Below, piece by piece: positions 24,023 through 32,913 of a DNA stretch of 64,000 nucleotides (its first letter is position 1; each line of letters starts with the position of its first letter). The notes beneath the pieces are model-generated. The model was not told the origin of the DNA and searched no databases. It worked only from the letters and a program-made list of their open reading frames with translations. This DNA comes from Rhodanobacter glycinis (GTDB taxonomy: Bacteria > Pseudomonadota > Gammaproteobacteria > Xanthomonadales > Rhodanobacteraceae). The translations under genes and the position numbers were made by a program. Location: assembly GCF_006438785.1 (NCBI RefSeq), contig NZ_RCZB01000005.1:219013-283012 (forward strand), written 5' to 3'.

Positions 24023-25482
24023 TGAGCTGGCTCCCCACCTTGATCAAAGCCTGTTATTTCCTTGCCGCGCTGCTGTTCATCCTGGGCCTGAAACGCATGA
24101 GCTCGCCGCGCACCGCGCGCGGCGGCATCGTGTGGGCCGGCTACGGCATGTTGCTGGCGGTGTTGGCCACGTTCTTCCTGCCGGACATGCACAACCGCGG
24201 CCTGATCATTGCCGCGGTGTTGATCGGCGTCAGCGCCGCGTGGTGGAGCGGCAAGCGCGTGGCGATGACCGCGATGCCGCAGATGGTGGCCTTGTACAAC
24301 GGCATGGGCGGTGGTGCGGCGGCGGCGATTGGCGCGGTTGAGTTGATCGGCTACGCACGCGGGTTGGGGCTGCTGCACGCGGTGCCCGATACCTCCCCGC
24401 TGCGGCCGGAGAGCTGGGCGGTGAACGGCTTGCCGCCCACGCTGTCGCCGACCGAGCTGGCGCTTGGAGTGCTCGGTGCGCTGATCGGCGCGGTGAGTTT
24501 TTCCGGTTCGCTGATCGCGTTTGCCAAGCTGCAGGGTTGGCTCGACAAGCGCTTCGTGTTTGCCGGTCAGCGCGCGGTCAACCTGCTGCTGCTGGCCGCG
24601 GCGGTAGTGGTCGGAATCCTGCTGGCGACGGGTCATGCCAGCCTGCCGCTGATCCTGGTGTTCTTTGCGCTGGCGTTGCTGTTCGGGCTGATGATGACGT
24701 TGCCGATCGGCGGCGCCGACATGCCGGTGGTGATCTCGCTGTACAACGCGTTCACCGGACTGGCCGTGGCGTTCGAGGGTTTCGTGCTGGGCAACGAGGC
24801 GATGATCATCGCCGGCATGGTGGTCGGCGCGGCCGGCACGCTGCTGACCCAGTTGATGGCCAAGGCGATGAATCGCTCGATCGGCAACGTGCTGTTCGGC
24901 AGCTTCGGTGCGGCTGCCGGCAGCGAGGCGCAGTCGATCGAGGGGGCGCAGAAACCGATCGACGCCGCCGACGCGGCCGTGATGATGGCGTACGCCGAGC
25001 GCGTGGTGATCGTGCCCGGCTACGGCCTGGCGGTGGCGCAGGCGCAGCACAAGGTGTGGGAGTTCGCGCAACTCCTGATCAAGCGCGGCGTGAAGGTGAA
25101 GTTCGCGATCCACCCGGTGGCCGGTCGCATGCCCGGTCACATGAACGTGCTGCTGGCCGAGGCCGGCGTGCCATACGACCTGATCGCCGACATGGACGAC
25201 ATCAACCCGGAATTTCCGGCCACCGACGTGGCGCTGGTGATCGGCGCGAATGATGTGGTCAATCCACTGGCCAAGACCGATCCGGCCTCGCCGATCTACG
25301 GCATGCCGATCCTTGACGTGAGCAACGCCAAACACGTGATCGTGATCAAGCGCGGCAAGGGCACCGGTTTCGCCGGCATCGAGAACGCGCTGTTCTATGC
25401 CGACAACACGCGCATGCTGTACGGCGACGGCCAGGCCGCCGTGGGTGAACTGGTCACGGAATTGAAGGCGATCGACGCCTGA
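24019..25482 (+). CDS. pntB: NAD(P) transhydrogenase subunit beta
   Basis: A 487-residue PntB. Nine or so transmembrane helices occupy residues 1-290 (including GGADMPVVISLYNAFTGLAVAFEGF), followed by the NADP(H)-binding dIII domain (VVIVPGYGLAVAQAQHKVWEFAQLL, HPVAGRMPGHMNVLLAEAGVPYD, VIGANDVVNP). It completes the enzyme with PntAA and PntAb, which uses the proton gradient to make NADPH. The length is normal, and the start overlaps the pntAb stop. Confidence 0.95.
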   Translation: MMSWLPTLIKACYFLAALLFILGLKRMSSPRTARGGIVWAGYGMLLAVLATFFLPDMHNRGLIIAAVLIGVSAAWWSGKRVAMTAMPQMVALYNGMGGGAAAAIGAVELIGYARGLGLLHAVPDTSPLRPESWAVNGLPPTLSPTELALGVLGALIGAVSFSGSLIAFAKLQGWLDKRFVFAGQRAVNLLLLAAAVVVGILLATGHASLPLILVFFALALLFGLMMTLPIGGADMPVVISLYNAFTGLAVAFEGFVLGNEAMIIAGMVVGAAGTLLTQLMAKAMNRSIGNVLFGSFGAAAGSEAQSIEGAQKPIDAADAAVMMAYAERVVIVPGYGLAVAQAQHKVWEFAQLLIKRGVKVKFAIHPVAGRMPGHMNVLLAEAGVPYDLIADMDDINPEFPATDVALVIGANDVVNPLAKTDPASPIYGMPILDVSNAKHVIVIKRGKGTGFAGIENALFYADNTRMLYGDGQAAVGELVTELKAIDA

Positions 25483-25506
25483 TCCGGACCGAGCTTCGAG
25501 GGCGCA

Positions 25507-25935
25507 TCAACGCTTGCGTGGTGCGCGCCAGGCCAGCCACGCCGCCAGCAACATCGCCAGCACGGTCCAACCCATGTCGGCAGGCGACAGCGCCATGCGG
25601 GCCAGTTGCCACAACATGCCGGCACCGGCGGTGCGCAGCGCATCGATCAGGCCCATGCCCATGTTGCCCGCAATCAGCACGCCGGCAATCAGCATGTTGA
25701 CGTAGATTGCCGCCAGCGCCGTGGCGCACGCGGCCAGTACAGCTGCGCCGATCCCGGCAGGGCGCACGAAGCTGCGGATGGTCCAGGCCAGCAGCGCACC
25801 CATGGGCAATGCCAGCCACGGCAGCGGATGACGCAGGTACAGCGTCACCACCATCCATACGGCGCCGGCGGCAAGCCCCAGCATCGCGGCACTGAACAGG
25901 GCGAATGCAAACAGCAAAATGGCGCGTGCGCTCAT
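25507..25935 (-). CDS. Small inner-membrane protein of unknown function
   Basis: A 142-residue protein, almost entirely hydrophobic, with about four predicted helices (near residues 5-28, 35-52, 60-90, 118-137) and a short basic tail (WRAPRKR). I recognise no family. ATG 25935 is used; a GTG at 25947 would add four residues. It is convergent with pntB (24 bases apart) and divergent from sufT. Confidence 0.6.
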   Translation of the reverse strand: MSARAILLFAFALFSAAMLGLAAGAVWMVVTLYLRHPLPWLALPMGALLAWTIRSFVRPAGIGAAVLAACATALAAIYVNMLIAGVLIAGNMGMGLIDALRTAGAGMLWQLARMALSPADMGWTVLAMLLAAWLAWRAPRKR

Positions 25936-26163
25936 CGTCGGCGGCACGACAGGACAGCTGGAGACATGTGCTCATCCATCAGGCAAAGCGGCCATCATAA
26001 CGTGACGCCGGCGGCCGACGGCAGCGGCATATCGGCGCTGTCTGCTTGAGTTCGGTGACTCCGCCCTGATCTGGGACAAGCGATTCCGCTCCGCGGGCGG
26101 CATAATAGACAACCTGGGTTCGACGCATCGTCGTGCCTTGCAGATACGGGATTGGCGAGTGGC

Positions 26164-26721
26164 ATGAGTGGTTTCAGTCTGAGCAGCGAACCCTTCACCC
26201 TGTCGCGTGATTGCAGCGCCGTCATGGTGCCGCAAGGCGACGTGGTGAGTCTGCCTGCCGGCCAGATCGGTTACATCACCCAGGCGCTTGGTGGCAGCTT
26301 CACCGTCTATGTCGAGGGCAATCTGTTCCGCATTGCCGGCAACGACGCCGACGCCCTTGGCAAGCCGCAGCCGACACCGATCGAGGTGCCTGACGATGCC
26401 ACCAACGCGGATGTGGAAAAGCTGGCGTGGGATCAGCTGCGCACCGTGTTCGATCCCGAAATTCCGGTCAATGTGGTCGAGTTGGGACTGGTCTACGACC
26501 TCAGTCTGGAACAGACCGAATCGGGCCAGCGCAAGGTCTACGTAAAACTTACCCTGACCGCACCCGGTTGCGGCATGGGCGACATCCTGGTCGATGATGC
26601 GCGGACCAAGTTGGAGATGATTCCCACGGTGGCCGAAGCGGACGTGGATCTGGTGTTCGATCCGCCGTGGAGCCACTCGATGATGTCCGATGCCGCCAAG
26701 CTCGAAACCGGCATGCTCTGA
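26164..26721 (+). CDS. sufT: Putative iron-sulfur cluster assembly protein SufT
   Basis: A 185-residue protein. The N-terminal third (about residues 1-75) is the SufT-specific beta region (SRDCSAVMVPQGD, YITQALGGSFTVYVEGNLFRI). The C-terminal half is a DUF59/MIP18 domain with FDPEIPVNVVELGLVYDL and LTLTAPGCGMG carrying the conserved Cys. SufT acts in maturation of Fe-S proteins, usually beside suf genes; here it stands alone. ATG 26164 is chosen over the TTG four codons upstream. Confidence 0.9.
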   Translation: MSGFSLSSEPFTLSRDCSAVMVPQGDVVSLPAGQIGYITQALGGSFTVYVEGNLFRIAGNDADALGKPQPTPIEVPDDATNADVEKLAWDQLRTVFDPEIPVNVVELGLVYDLSLEQTESGQRKVYVKLTLTAPGCGMGDILVDDARTKLEMIPTVAEADVDLVFDPPWSHSMMSDAAKLETGML

Positions 26722-27245
26722 GTCCGCTGCGCGGTTGCGACGGCAACGTCGATTTTCGCAATCTTCCGCTTTCCGCAACCTTCTGCGTGCAGTCCGCGGT
26801 GGCGCTACGACTTCGTAGCTGTGCAGTTGTCATCCGCCTGCATGACGCGAACGACTGCCGTGCCGTCATTGCGCAATACCTTCTTCAGGTTCGCCAGCAA
26901 TTTCACGTTTGTGATTGCGTGGACCTCCTGCGCTGTGACTGCCATCACTCGGCGTAGGAAAAAATCAGATGGTTACGGTGTGCCGCAAGGAATAACGTAT
27001 CCGAATCCGTCATCGGGGAGGTTGACGGATGATCCTTTAGCGGCGTGATCGCCGTTTTGCAGTTACGCGTCCACGCGCTGCCCATGCAGGGAATGCCAGG
27101 GGGAAGGCAGCCGAATCTGGACGTATTTTGGGATCGCTAGACAGCAAACCACACAGAGGCCGTGTCCTGCACGGCAATTCTTGCATGGGGTCTACGTGGC
27201 CGCATCGGGCCCGTTTGTTCCCAAAATCTTGTCTAGGAGTTTTGA
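26722..27245. other. 524-base intergenic region upstream of secreted protease
   Basis: No convincing gene. The region is less GC-rich than its neighbours, and short open frames in it have no coding character. It contains a small hairpin around 26804-26819 and an 8-bp inverted repeat with ATCCGTCA at 27005-27012 and TGACGGAT at 27023-27030. A good ribosome site (TAGGAG) precedes ATG 27246. It probably holds the regulated promoter of the protease. Confidence 0.5.
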
Positions 27246-29402
27246 ATGCCCAACCATTTCCGTCTCAAACTGCTGGTTGCCGCGATCGGCATGGCTACCG
27301 CCTCGGTGGCTACCGCCGCGACTACGCAGACCCTGCGCGCACAGAATCTCGGTGCGGTACCCGCCAGTTCGCTGGCTGCCCACTTGAACCTGGGTCAGGA
27401 CATGACGCTGGCTGCACGCAGTTCGGTGGCCATCGCCGGCGGCCACCATGTCGTGCGTCAGCAACAGATGTTCCGCGGCGTGCCGGTATACGGCCGCAGC
27501 ATTGCAGTGGTGCAAGATGCGCAGGGCAATGCGCTGCGCGCCACCGGTGAGCTGCTGCAGAACGTGCAGCTGGACCTGGCTTCGGTCACCCCGAAGCTGA
27601 CCCCGACTGCTGCCATTGCCGCACTCAAGGGTCACGCGCATACCTTGCTCGTCGCCGGTTCGACGATGAACAATCAGCAGGCCGATCTGTTCGTGTATCC
27701 GCAGGACAATGGTCCGGCACGTCTGGTCTATCGCACTTCCTATTTCGTCAACAGTGCGAACCCGACTCGCCCGACCGCGATCATCGATGCCAATACCGGC
27801 GCCGTGATCAAGAGCTGGGATGGCCTGACCGACGCATCGGCGACTGGCCCCGGCGGCAACACCAAGACCGGCAAATACATTTACGGCACCGACTACGCCG
27901 CGCTCGACGTGACCCAGTCCGGCAGCACCTGCACGCTGGTCAACACCAACGTCAAGACCTACAACCTCAACCACGGCACCAGCGGCGGCTCGGTGGTCAG
28001 CTTCACCTGCCCGAACAGCGACACGGATGCGATCAACGGCGCCTATTCGCCGGTCAATGATGCGCACCATTTCGGTGGCGTCGTGCACGACATGTACACC
28101 GCGTACACCGGCGCGGCTCCACTGAACATGCAGCTGCGCATGAACGTGCATTACAAGAGCAACTACGAGAACGCGTTCTGGGACGGCACCGCGATGAACT
28201 TCGGTGACGGCGCCAGCACGTTCTATCCGCTGGTGTCGCTGGACGTGACCAGCCACGAGATCAGCCACGGCTACACCGAGCAGAACTCGGGCCTGGAGTA
28301 CAGCGGTCAGTCCGGCGGCATGAACGAGGCCTACTCGGACATCGCCGGCGAAGCGGCCGAGTTCTATGACCGTGGCGCTGCCGACTTCCTGGTCGGTCGC
28401 GACATCGTCAAGACCAGCGCGGGTATCGGCGACGCATTGCGCTACATGTGCAACCCGCCGCAGGATGGCGGCTCGATCGACAACGCGGCCAACTACAACT
28501 CCAGTCTCGACGTGCATTACTCCAGCGGCGTCTACAACAAGTCGTTCTGCCTGCTGGCCAAGACCAGCGGCTGGGATGCCAAGAAGGCGTTCCAGGTATA
28601 CGCACTGGCGAACAAGTCGTACTGGACGGCGACCTCGACGTTCAACTCCGGCGCCTGCGGCGTGGAATCGGCAGCGACCGATCTGGGTTACACCAAGGCC
28701 GATGTCACCGCAGCATTCAGCGCCGTGGGCGTGAGCTGTGCAGGCGGCGGTGGCGGCGGTGGCACCACCACCGAGCTGCAGAACAACGTGGGCGTCACGG
28801 GTGTGGCAGCAGCCACGGGTGCCGACAACGACTACTTCATCACCGTCCCGACCGGCGCCACCAACCTGGTGATGTCGATCTCCGGTGGCACCGGCGATGC
28901 CGACCTGTACACCAAGTTCGGCTCCGCGCCGACCACCAGTGTCTACGATTGCCGCCCGTACAAGAGCGGCAACGCCGAGAGCTGCACCGTGGCAGCGCCG
29001 AGCGCCGGCAAGTACTACGTCAAGGCGCATGCCTATGCGGCGTACTCCGGTGTCACGGTCAAGGCTTCCTATACCGTCGGTGGCGGTGGTGGCGGTGGCG
29101 GCCTGCAGAATGGCGTGCCGGTGACCGGCCAGGCCGGTGCCGTGGGCCAGGAGCTGAGCTACACCGTGGTCCTCCCGGCCGGCAGCACCAAGCTGACCAT
29201 CGCCAGTTCGGGTGGCACCGGTGACGCGGACCTGTACGTCAAGAAGGGTTCGGCACCGACCACCAGCAGCTACGACTGCCGTCCGTACGTGAGTGGCAAC
29301 ACGGAAACCTGCACGTTCAACTCGCCTGCAGCCGCCACGTACTACATCAAGCTGCGCGGTTACACGGCGTTCTCCGGCGTGTCGCTGAAGGCAACCTGGT
29401 AA
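27246..29402 (+). CDS. Secreted M4-family (thermolysin-like) metalloprotease with two PPC domains
   Basis: A 718-residue zinc endopeptidase. Signal peptide about residues 1-24; FTP/PepSY propeptide about 30-180 (intramolecular chaperone and inhibitor, removed on activation); catalytic domain about 190-490. HEISH at residues 337-341 and Glu361 in GGMNEAYSD have the same spacing as thermolysin's zinc ligands. Two C-terminal pre-peptidase domains (about 515-610 and 625-718) are joined by glycine-rich linkers and share TGDADLY and YDCRPY motifs. The PPC domains are usually cleaved after secretion, probably by type II export. It is a single-gene unit with a strong terminator. Confidence 0.94.
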   Translation: MPNHFRLKLLVAAIGMATASVATAATTQTLRAQNLGAVPASSLAAHLNLGQDMTLAARSSVAIAGGHHVVRQQQMFRGVPVYGRSIAVVQDAQGNALRATGELLQNVQLDLASVTPKLTPTAAIAALKGHAHTLLVAGSTMNNQQADLFVYPQDNGPARLVYRTSYFVNSANPTRPTAIIDANTGAVIKSWDGLTDASATGPGGNTKTGKYIYGTDYAALDVTQSGSTCTLVNTNVKTYNLNHGTSGGSVVSFTCPNSDTDAINGAYSPVNDAHHFGGVVHDMYTAYTGAAPLNMQLRMNVHYKSNYENAFWDGTAMNFGDGASTFYPLVSLDVTSHEISHGYTEQNSGLEYSGQSGGMNEAYSDIAGEAAEFYDRGAADFLVGRDIVKTSAGIGDALRYMCNPPQDGGSIDNAANYNSSLDVHYSSGVYNKSFCLLAKTSGWDAKKAFQVYALANKSYWTATSTFNSGACGVESAATDLGYTKADVTAAFSAVGVSCAGGGGGGGTTTELQNNVGVTGVAAATGADNDYFITVPTGATNLVMSISGGTGDADLYTKFGSAPTTSVYDCRPYKSGNAESCTVAAPSAGKYYVKAHAYAAYSGVTVKASYTVGGGGGGGGLQNGVPVTGQAGAVGQELSYTVVLPAGSTKLTIASSGGTGDADLYVKKGSAPTTSSYDCRPYVSGNTETCTFNSPAAATYYIKLRGYTAFSGVSLKATW

Positions 29403-29456
29403 GCCCCACAACGGGTCAGGGATGACCCGTTGTGTCATACACCGCAACTGCAATGC

Positions 29457-29492
29457 AGAAGGCCCGGTCGAGATGACCGGGCCTTCTTTTTT
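29457..29492 (+). terminator. Intrinsic terminator of the metalloprotease gene
   Basis: A 13-bp perfect stem (AGAAGGCCCGGTC with its complement), a 5-base loop and a TTTTT run at 29488-29492. A separate 11-bp hairpin without a T-run sits just upstream at 29408-29433. Confidence 0.88.
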
Positions 29493-29526
29493 CAGAACTC
29501 ATGCAGCGTGCAATGCCGATGCGTGC

Positions 29527-30018
29527 CTAGCCGGCAACTTCCTCGAAGCGGTTTGCGTCGCGGTTCTTGCGCACCTTGGCCGGATCCCAAACGCGTCCAT
29601 TCATGGTGATATAGACCCCATCCGGCAGCGTCTGCACCGCAGCCACCGCGCAGCCGATGTTGAACACCGCATCGGAGCCCTGGAAGCGCGCAGGGTTCAG
29701 TGCGCCAGTCAGCACGATCACCTTGCCCTTGATGGTCGCCAGTTCTTTCGCCGTTTCCACCATGGTGTCGGTGCCGTGGGTGACCAGTACATGGCGATGC
29801 GGCTGCGCCTCGATCGTCGAACGCACCAGCGTGCGATCCTCGGCGCCCATGTGCAGGCTGTCCTTGCGCAGGATCGGGATCACGTCGAACTGGAACGCCA
29901 CACCGAGCTGGCCCAGGATCTCGCCGATCTGCGGCGCGCCGATCTTGTAGTCCGACTTGTCGTCGAAATAGATCTTGTCGATGGTACCGCCGGTGGTGAC
30001 GATGGTCAGGTGCTGCAT
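29527..30018 (-). CDS. Asparaginase-family protein, N-terminal domain only
   Basis: A 163-residue protein matching only the first domain of type I/II L-asparaginases: IVTTGGTIDK near the N-terminus carries the first catalytic Thr and HVLVTHGTDTMVETA the second Thr-Asp pair. Usual asparaginases are about 330 residues, and the missing C-terminal domain normally helps complete the active site across a dimer. Short one-domain homologues are common in this group of bacteria, so it is probably a real gene and not a fragment; the activity is uncertain. ATG 30018 is clear. Confidence 0.82.
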   Translation of the reverse strand: MQHLTIVTTGGTIDKIYFDDKSDYKIGAPQIGEILGQLGVAFQFDVIPILRKDSLHMGAEDRTLVRSTIEAQPHRHVLVTHGTDTMVETAKELATIKGKVIVLTGALNPARFQGSDAVFNIGCAVAAVQTLPDGVYITMNGRVWDPAKVRKNRDANRFEEVAG

Positions 30019-30091
30019 GCGGTTGGCCGAAGAGGGGGACGGGGCATTTTAGCCCGTGCCGGGAGAGAGCGGGTCGCTGCGGTTTTTGTTT

Positions 30092-30160
30092 GTGGGAGCG
30101 GCTTCAGCCGCGATGCTTTTCCAATTGCCCAAAGAGCATCGCGGCTGAAGCCGCTCCCAC
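30092..30160. repeat. REP-like palindromic element (26-bp perfect inverted repeat)
   Basis: Arms at 30092-30117 and 30135-30160 are exact reverse complements, starting GTGGGAGCGGCTTCAGCCGC, with a 17-base loop. This GGAGCGGCTTCAGCCGC core is typical of dispersed extragenic palindromes in Xanthomonadales and Pseudomonas. It sits between two minus-strand genes and may terminate or stabilise transcripts. Confidence 0.8.
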
Positions 30161-30170
30161 CGGGAAGTTG

Positions 30171-31811
30171 CTAGCCCAGCAGCAGCGCAGTGTTGGCAGC
30201 ATCCGGCGACACCAGTCGATCGAGGCCGTGGCCGACGAAGCGGTGCAGCGCCGCAGACGGGCGTGGATCAGCTTGCCGGTTCGACCAGCTGGCCTGCCGC
30301 GCCAGCAATGCCGCCGCTGCGCAACGCGCCAGCGTGAAAGCAAGGCCGCGTGCGCCGGCTTCCAGCATCTCGCGCGTGGTCGCGTGCTGATCAAGCCAGC
30401 GCGCAGCAGCGTCCAGCGTTTGTCGGATCGCGCTGGCTGCATGCATGTCGTCGTTGCCGTCGAGCCATGATTGCGTCGCGATACGCAATGCGGCAAAGCT
30501 GTCGCCGGCCAGCGCGCGCAGGCTGTCCAGCGACAGCACGTTGGTGGTGCCTTCCCAGATCGCATAGACCTGCGCGTCGCGCAGCAACTGCGGCAGGCCG
30601 GTGTCCTCGATGTAGCCGGCGCCGCCGAAACACTCCAGTGCCTCGGAGCAGATCGTCACCGCCAGCTTGCCGGTCCACAGCTTGGCCAGCGGCGTGAGCA
30701 GGCGCAGCAGCGCGGCCTCGTGCGGAGCGGCGACGCCGTGCTCAACCCGACCAAGCAATTGCGCGAGCTCGAAGGCCAGCGCGAAGGCACCCTCGAACTC
30801 GGCCTGCATGTCGGCCAGCGTCTGCGCGTGCAGAGGATGCTCGATCAACGGACGTCCAAATGCCTGCCGGCGTATGGCGAAGTCGCGCGCGAGGCTGATC
30901 GCGCGCGCCATGCTGGCAATGGCGCAGATCGCGTTCCAGGTGCGCGTGACGTTGAGCATCGGCGCCACCTGGCGCACGCCGTGGGCGAGCTCGCCCAGCG
31001 GCCACGCAGGCAGGCCGTCCAGATGGATCTCCGCGGTGGGCAGTTCCTGCGTGCCGAGCTTGTCCTTCAACCGGTCGATGATCAGCTCGGGTTTGCGCCG
31101 TGCGCCGTCCATCGTCTCGACGTAGAACAGTGCCAGTGCCGCGGCGCCAGCCGGTGCACCTTGCGGACGCGCCAGCGCCAGCGCGGCCTCGCCGACCACC
31201 GCCGAGCTGAACCATTTGCGGCCATGCAAGCGCCACTGGCCGCCCGTATCTTGCCGCGCGACGGTCTCGGTGTTTCCCACGTCGGAGCCGCCGGTGTTCT
31301 CGGTCATCCACTGGCCGCTGAGCCAGAAGTTCGAAGCATCGCGGCTGAGAAAATGCGACAGCGCGCGCTCGGTCAGCTCTCGATTGCCGGACGCCTTGAT
31401 CGCCGTGGCGGCGCCGTCGGTCATCGCCAGCGGGCAGGTATAGAACTCGCTGGCCAGGTGATACAGGTAGACGCGGGCGAACTCCTCCAGCCGCGCATGC
31501 TCGCTGTCCATGTGGCCGGCGGCCAGCACCGCATGCCGCGTGGTGATCGCCGCGCCTTCCGTCCACGCCGGTGTCAGCTCGATCCGGTCGACGCGCTGCC
31601 CCCACGCATCCCACTGGGTCAGCACCGGCTTGCGCCGCGTCGTGGTGCATGCGCGCTGCCACGCCATCTGCGCGTAGTCGCCGAGCGCGTCGAGGTCGGC
31701 ATCCAGCGCGGCGCGGCGCTCGGCCGGCAGCGCACGATCGAGCAAGGCCAGCAGCAAACGGTCGCTGCGATACGGGTGCGACAGTTGCGGTGAATCCTGC
31801 AGGAAGGCCAT
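30171..31811 (-). CDS. AidB-like acyl-CoA dehydrogenase family protein
   Basis: A 546-residue flavoprotein, longer than the usual 380-residue acyl-CoA dehydrogenases and close to the AidB/ACAD11-like length. It has WMTENTGGSDVGNTET (flavin-binding strand), GRKWFSSAV, IRRQAFGRPLIEHPL and the C-terminal CSEALECFGGAGYIEDTGLPQLLRDAQVYAIWEGTTNVLSLD. Likely FAD-dependent; it may oxidise an acyl-CoA or act in alkylation response as AidB does. I choose ATG 31811; the open frame reaches 31961 but would overlap the divergent thioesterase gene. Confidence 0.85.
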   Translation of the reverse strand: MAFLQDSPQLSHPYRSDRLLLALLDRALPAERRAALDADLDALGDYAQMAWQRACTTTRRKPVLTQWDAWGQRVDRIELTPAWTEGAAITTRHAVLAAGHMDSEHARLEEFARVYLYHLASEFYTCPLAMTDGAATAIKASGNRELTERALSHFLSRDASNFWLSGQWMTENTGGSDVGNTETVARQDTGGQWRLHGRKWFSSAVVGEAALALARPQGAPAGAAALALFYVETMDGARRKPELIIDRLKDKLGTQELPTAEIHLDGLPAWPLGELAHGVRQVAPMLNVTRTWNAICAIASMARAISLARDFAIRRQAFGRPLIEHPLHAQTLADMQAEFEGAFALAFELAQLLGRVEHGVAAPHEAALLRLLTPLAKLWTGKLAVTICSEALECFGGAGYIEDTGLPQLLRDAQVYAIWEGTTNVLSLDSLRALAGDSFAALRIATQSWLDGNDDMHAASAIRQTLDAAARWLDQHATTREMLEAGARGLAFTLARCAAAALLARQASWSNRQADPRPSAALHRFVGHGLDRLVSPDAANTALLLG

Positions 31812-31913
31812 GGCGCGCTCCACCCAGAGTCGAGGTGTCGAGTATAGGCATGCGGGCATTCGGCGCGTTGCGCTGGCATCATCGAAAGCCATTCCCCGGC
31901 GCAGGCGCCACCC

Positions 31914-32699
31914 ATGCACTTTTCCGAAGCGATGCGAAGCGTGACGCGCCACGGCGAGCACTGGCAGGCCACGGTCAGCGAGGACTGGCTGCAGGGACGC
32001 AGCGCCTTCGGTGGACTGCAGGCGGCACTCGCCCTGCGTGCGATGCGCGAGCTGGTACCGGCGGACATGCCGCTACGCAGCCTGCAGGTGACTTTCATCG
32101 CGCCGGTGCCGGCCGGCAACGTGGCCATCCGCGCGCAATGCCTGCGCGCAGGGCGTAGCGTCATCCAGGTCGAGGCCAGCCTGTGCGACGGCGAGCAGAC
32201 GCTATGCCGGCTGCTCGGTGTATTCGGCAGTGCGCGCCCCTCGGCGCTGGACTTCCAGCCCGAACAAGCTCCCGTCGTGGCGGTGACGCCGCAGGAACTG
32301 CGTTACGTCGAAGGCCGCATGCCCGCCTTCACCCAGCACTTCCGCGCCAGCTGGCTGCGCGGCGACCTGCCGTTCAGCGGCGGCCGCCAGCGCGACAACG
32401 TGCTGCAGCTTTCATTGCGTGACGAAGGCCCCGTCGACGAAACCTACGTACCCGCCTTCGCCGACTTCATCCCGCCGATCGCCCTGTCGATGTTCGCCAC
32501 GCCCATCCCCGGCAGCTCGCTCACCTGGATGCTCGAACTGCTGCGCGATCGCTACGACGACCTCGGCCTGGACGACTGGCGCGTCGATGCGGAACTGATC
32601 GCCGCCCGCGACGGCTACACCAACCAGAGCGTGATGCTGTGGGGGCCGGGTGGGGAGCCGGTGGCGTTGAGCCGGCAGAGTATGGTTGTGTTTGGGTGA
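31914..32699 (+). CDS. Acyl-CoA thioesterase family protein (TesB-like double hotdog)
   Basis: A 261-residue protein with two hotdog-like halves. The first half has DWLQGRSAFGGLQAALALRAM, the second SSLTWMLELLRDRYDDLGLDDW and DGYTNQSVMLWGPGGEPVALSRQSMVVFG, which match the TesB-like thioesterase family. It likely hydrolyses acyl-CoAs. It is divergent from the acyl-CoA dehydrogenase with 102 bases between starts, so the two may share control. It is the last chromosomal-type gene before the integron cassettes. Confidence 0.85.
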   Translation: MHFSEAMRSVTRHGEHWQATVSEDWLQGRSAFGGLQAALALRAMRELVPADMPLRSLQVTFIAPVPAGNVAIRAQCLRAGRSVIQVEASLCDGEQTLCRLLGVFGSARPSALDFQPEQAPVVAVTPQELRYVEGRMPAFTQHFRASWLRGDLPFSGGRQRDNVLQLSLRDEGPVDETYVPAFADFIPPIALSMFATPIPGSSLTWMLELLRDRYDDLGLDDWRVDAELIAARDGYTNQSVMLWGPGGEPVALSRQSMVVFG

Positions 32700-32913
32700 G
32701 GCGGAGTGTTTCGCGTACGGCGTTCGTGCCGTGATCGTGTGCGTGGAAACACAGCGGGATTGAATGGCGGGATTAGGCTGCACCAAGCGCAGCAACTTGT
32801 TGGTCTGTGTATGCCTGAGCCCTGTCGTGTACGGTGGCGAGCACGGGATAGGCTGCAGGGATACACTTCATTTTGAAATCTACATAGCGTTAGACCTTGC
32901 AGGAGACATTTTC

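Noticed and set aside
26821..27048. A 75-codon open frame in the protease leader
   Set aside because: No ribosome site, no recognisable composition or homology, and it overlaps the inverted repeat.
27192..29453. A 753-codon open frame on the minus strand
   Set aside because: It is exactly antisense to the metalloprotease, which has complete zinc-site motifs and a signal peptide. The antisense product is His/Val/Arg-rich with no domain, an artefact of GC-rich third positions.
30471..31793. A 440-codon plus-strand frame
   Set aside because: Antisense to the acyl-CoA dehydrogenase, which has clear flavin and C-terminal motifs.
32700..32888. Possible integrase remnant next to the cassette array
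   Set aside because: Neither strand shows a tyrosine-recombinase motif in the 189 bases between the thioesterase gene and the first core site; an attI remnant cannot be shown.
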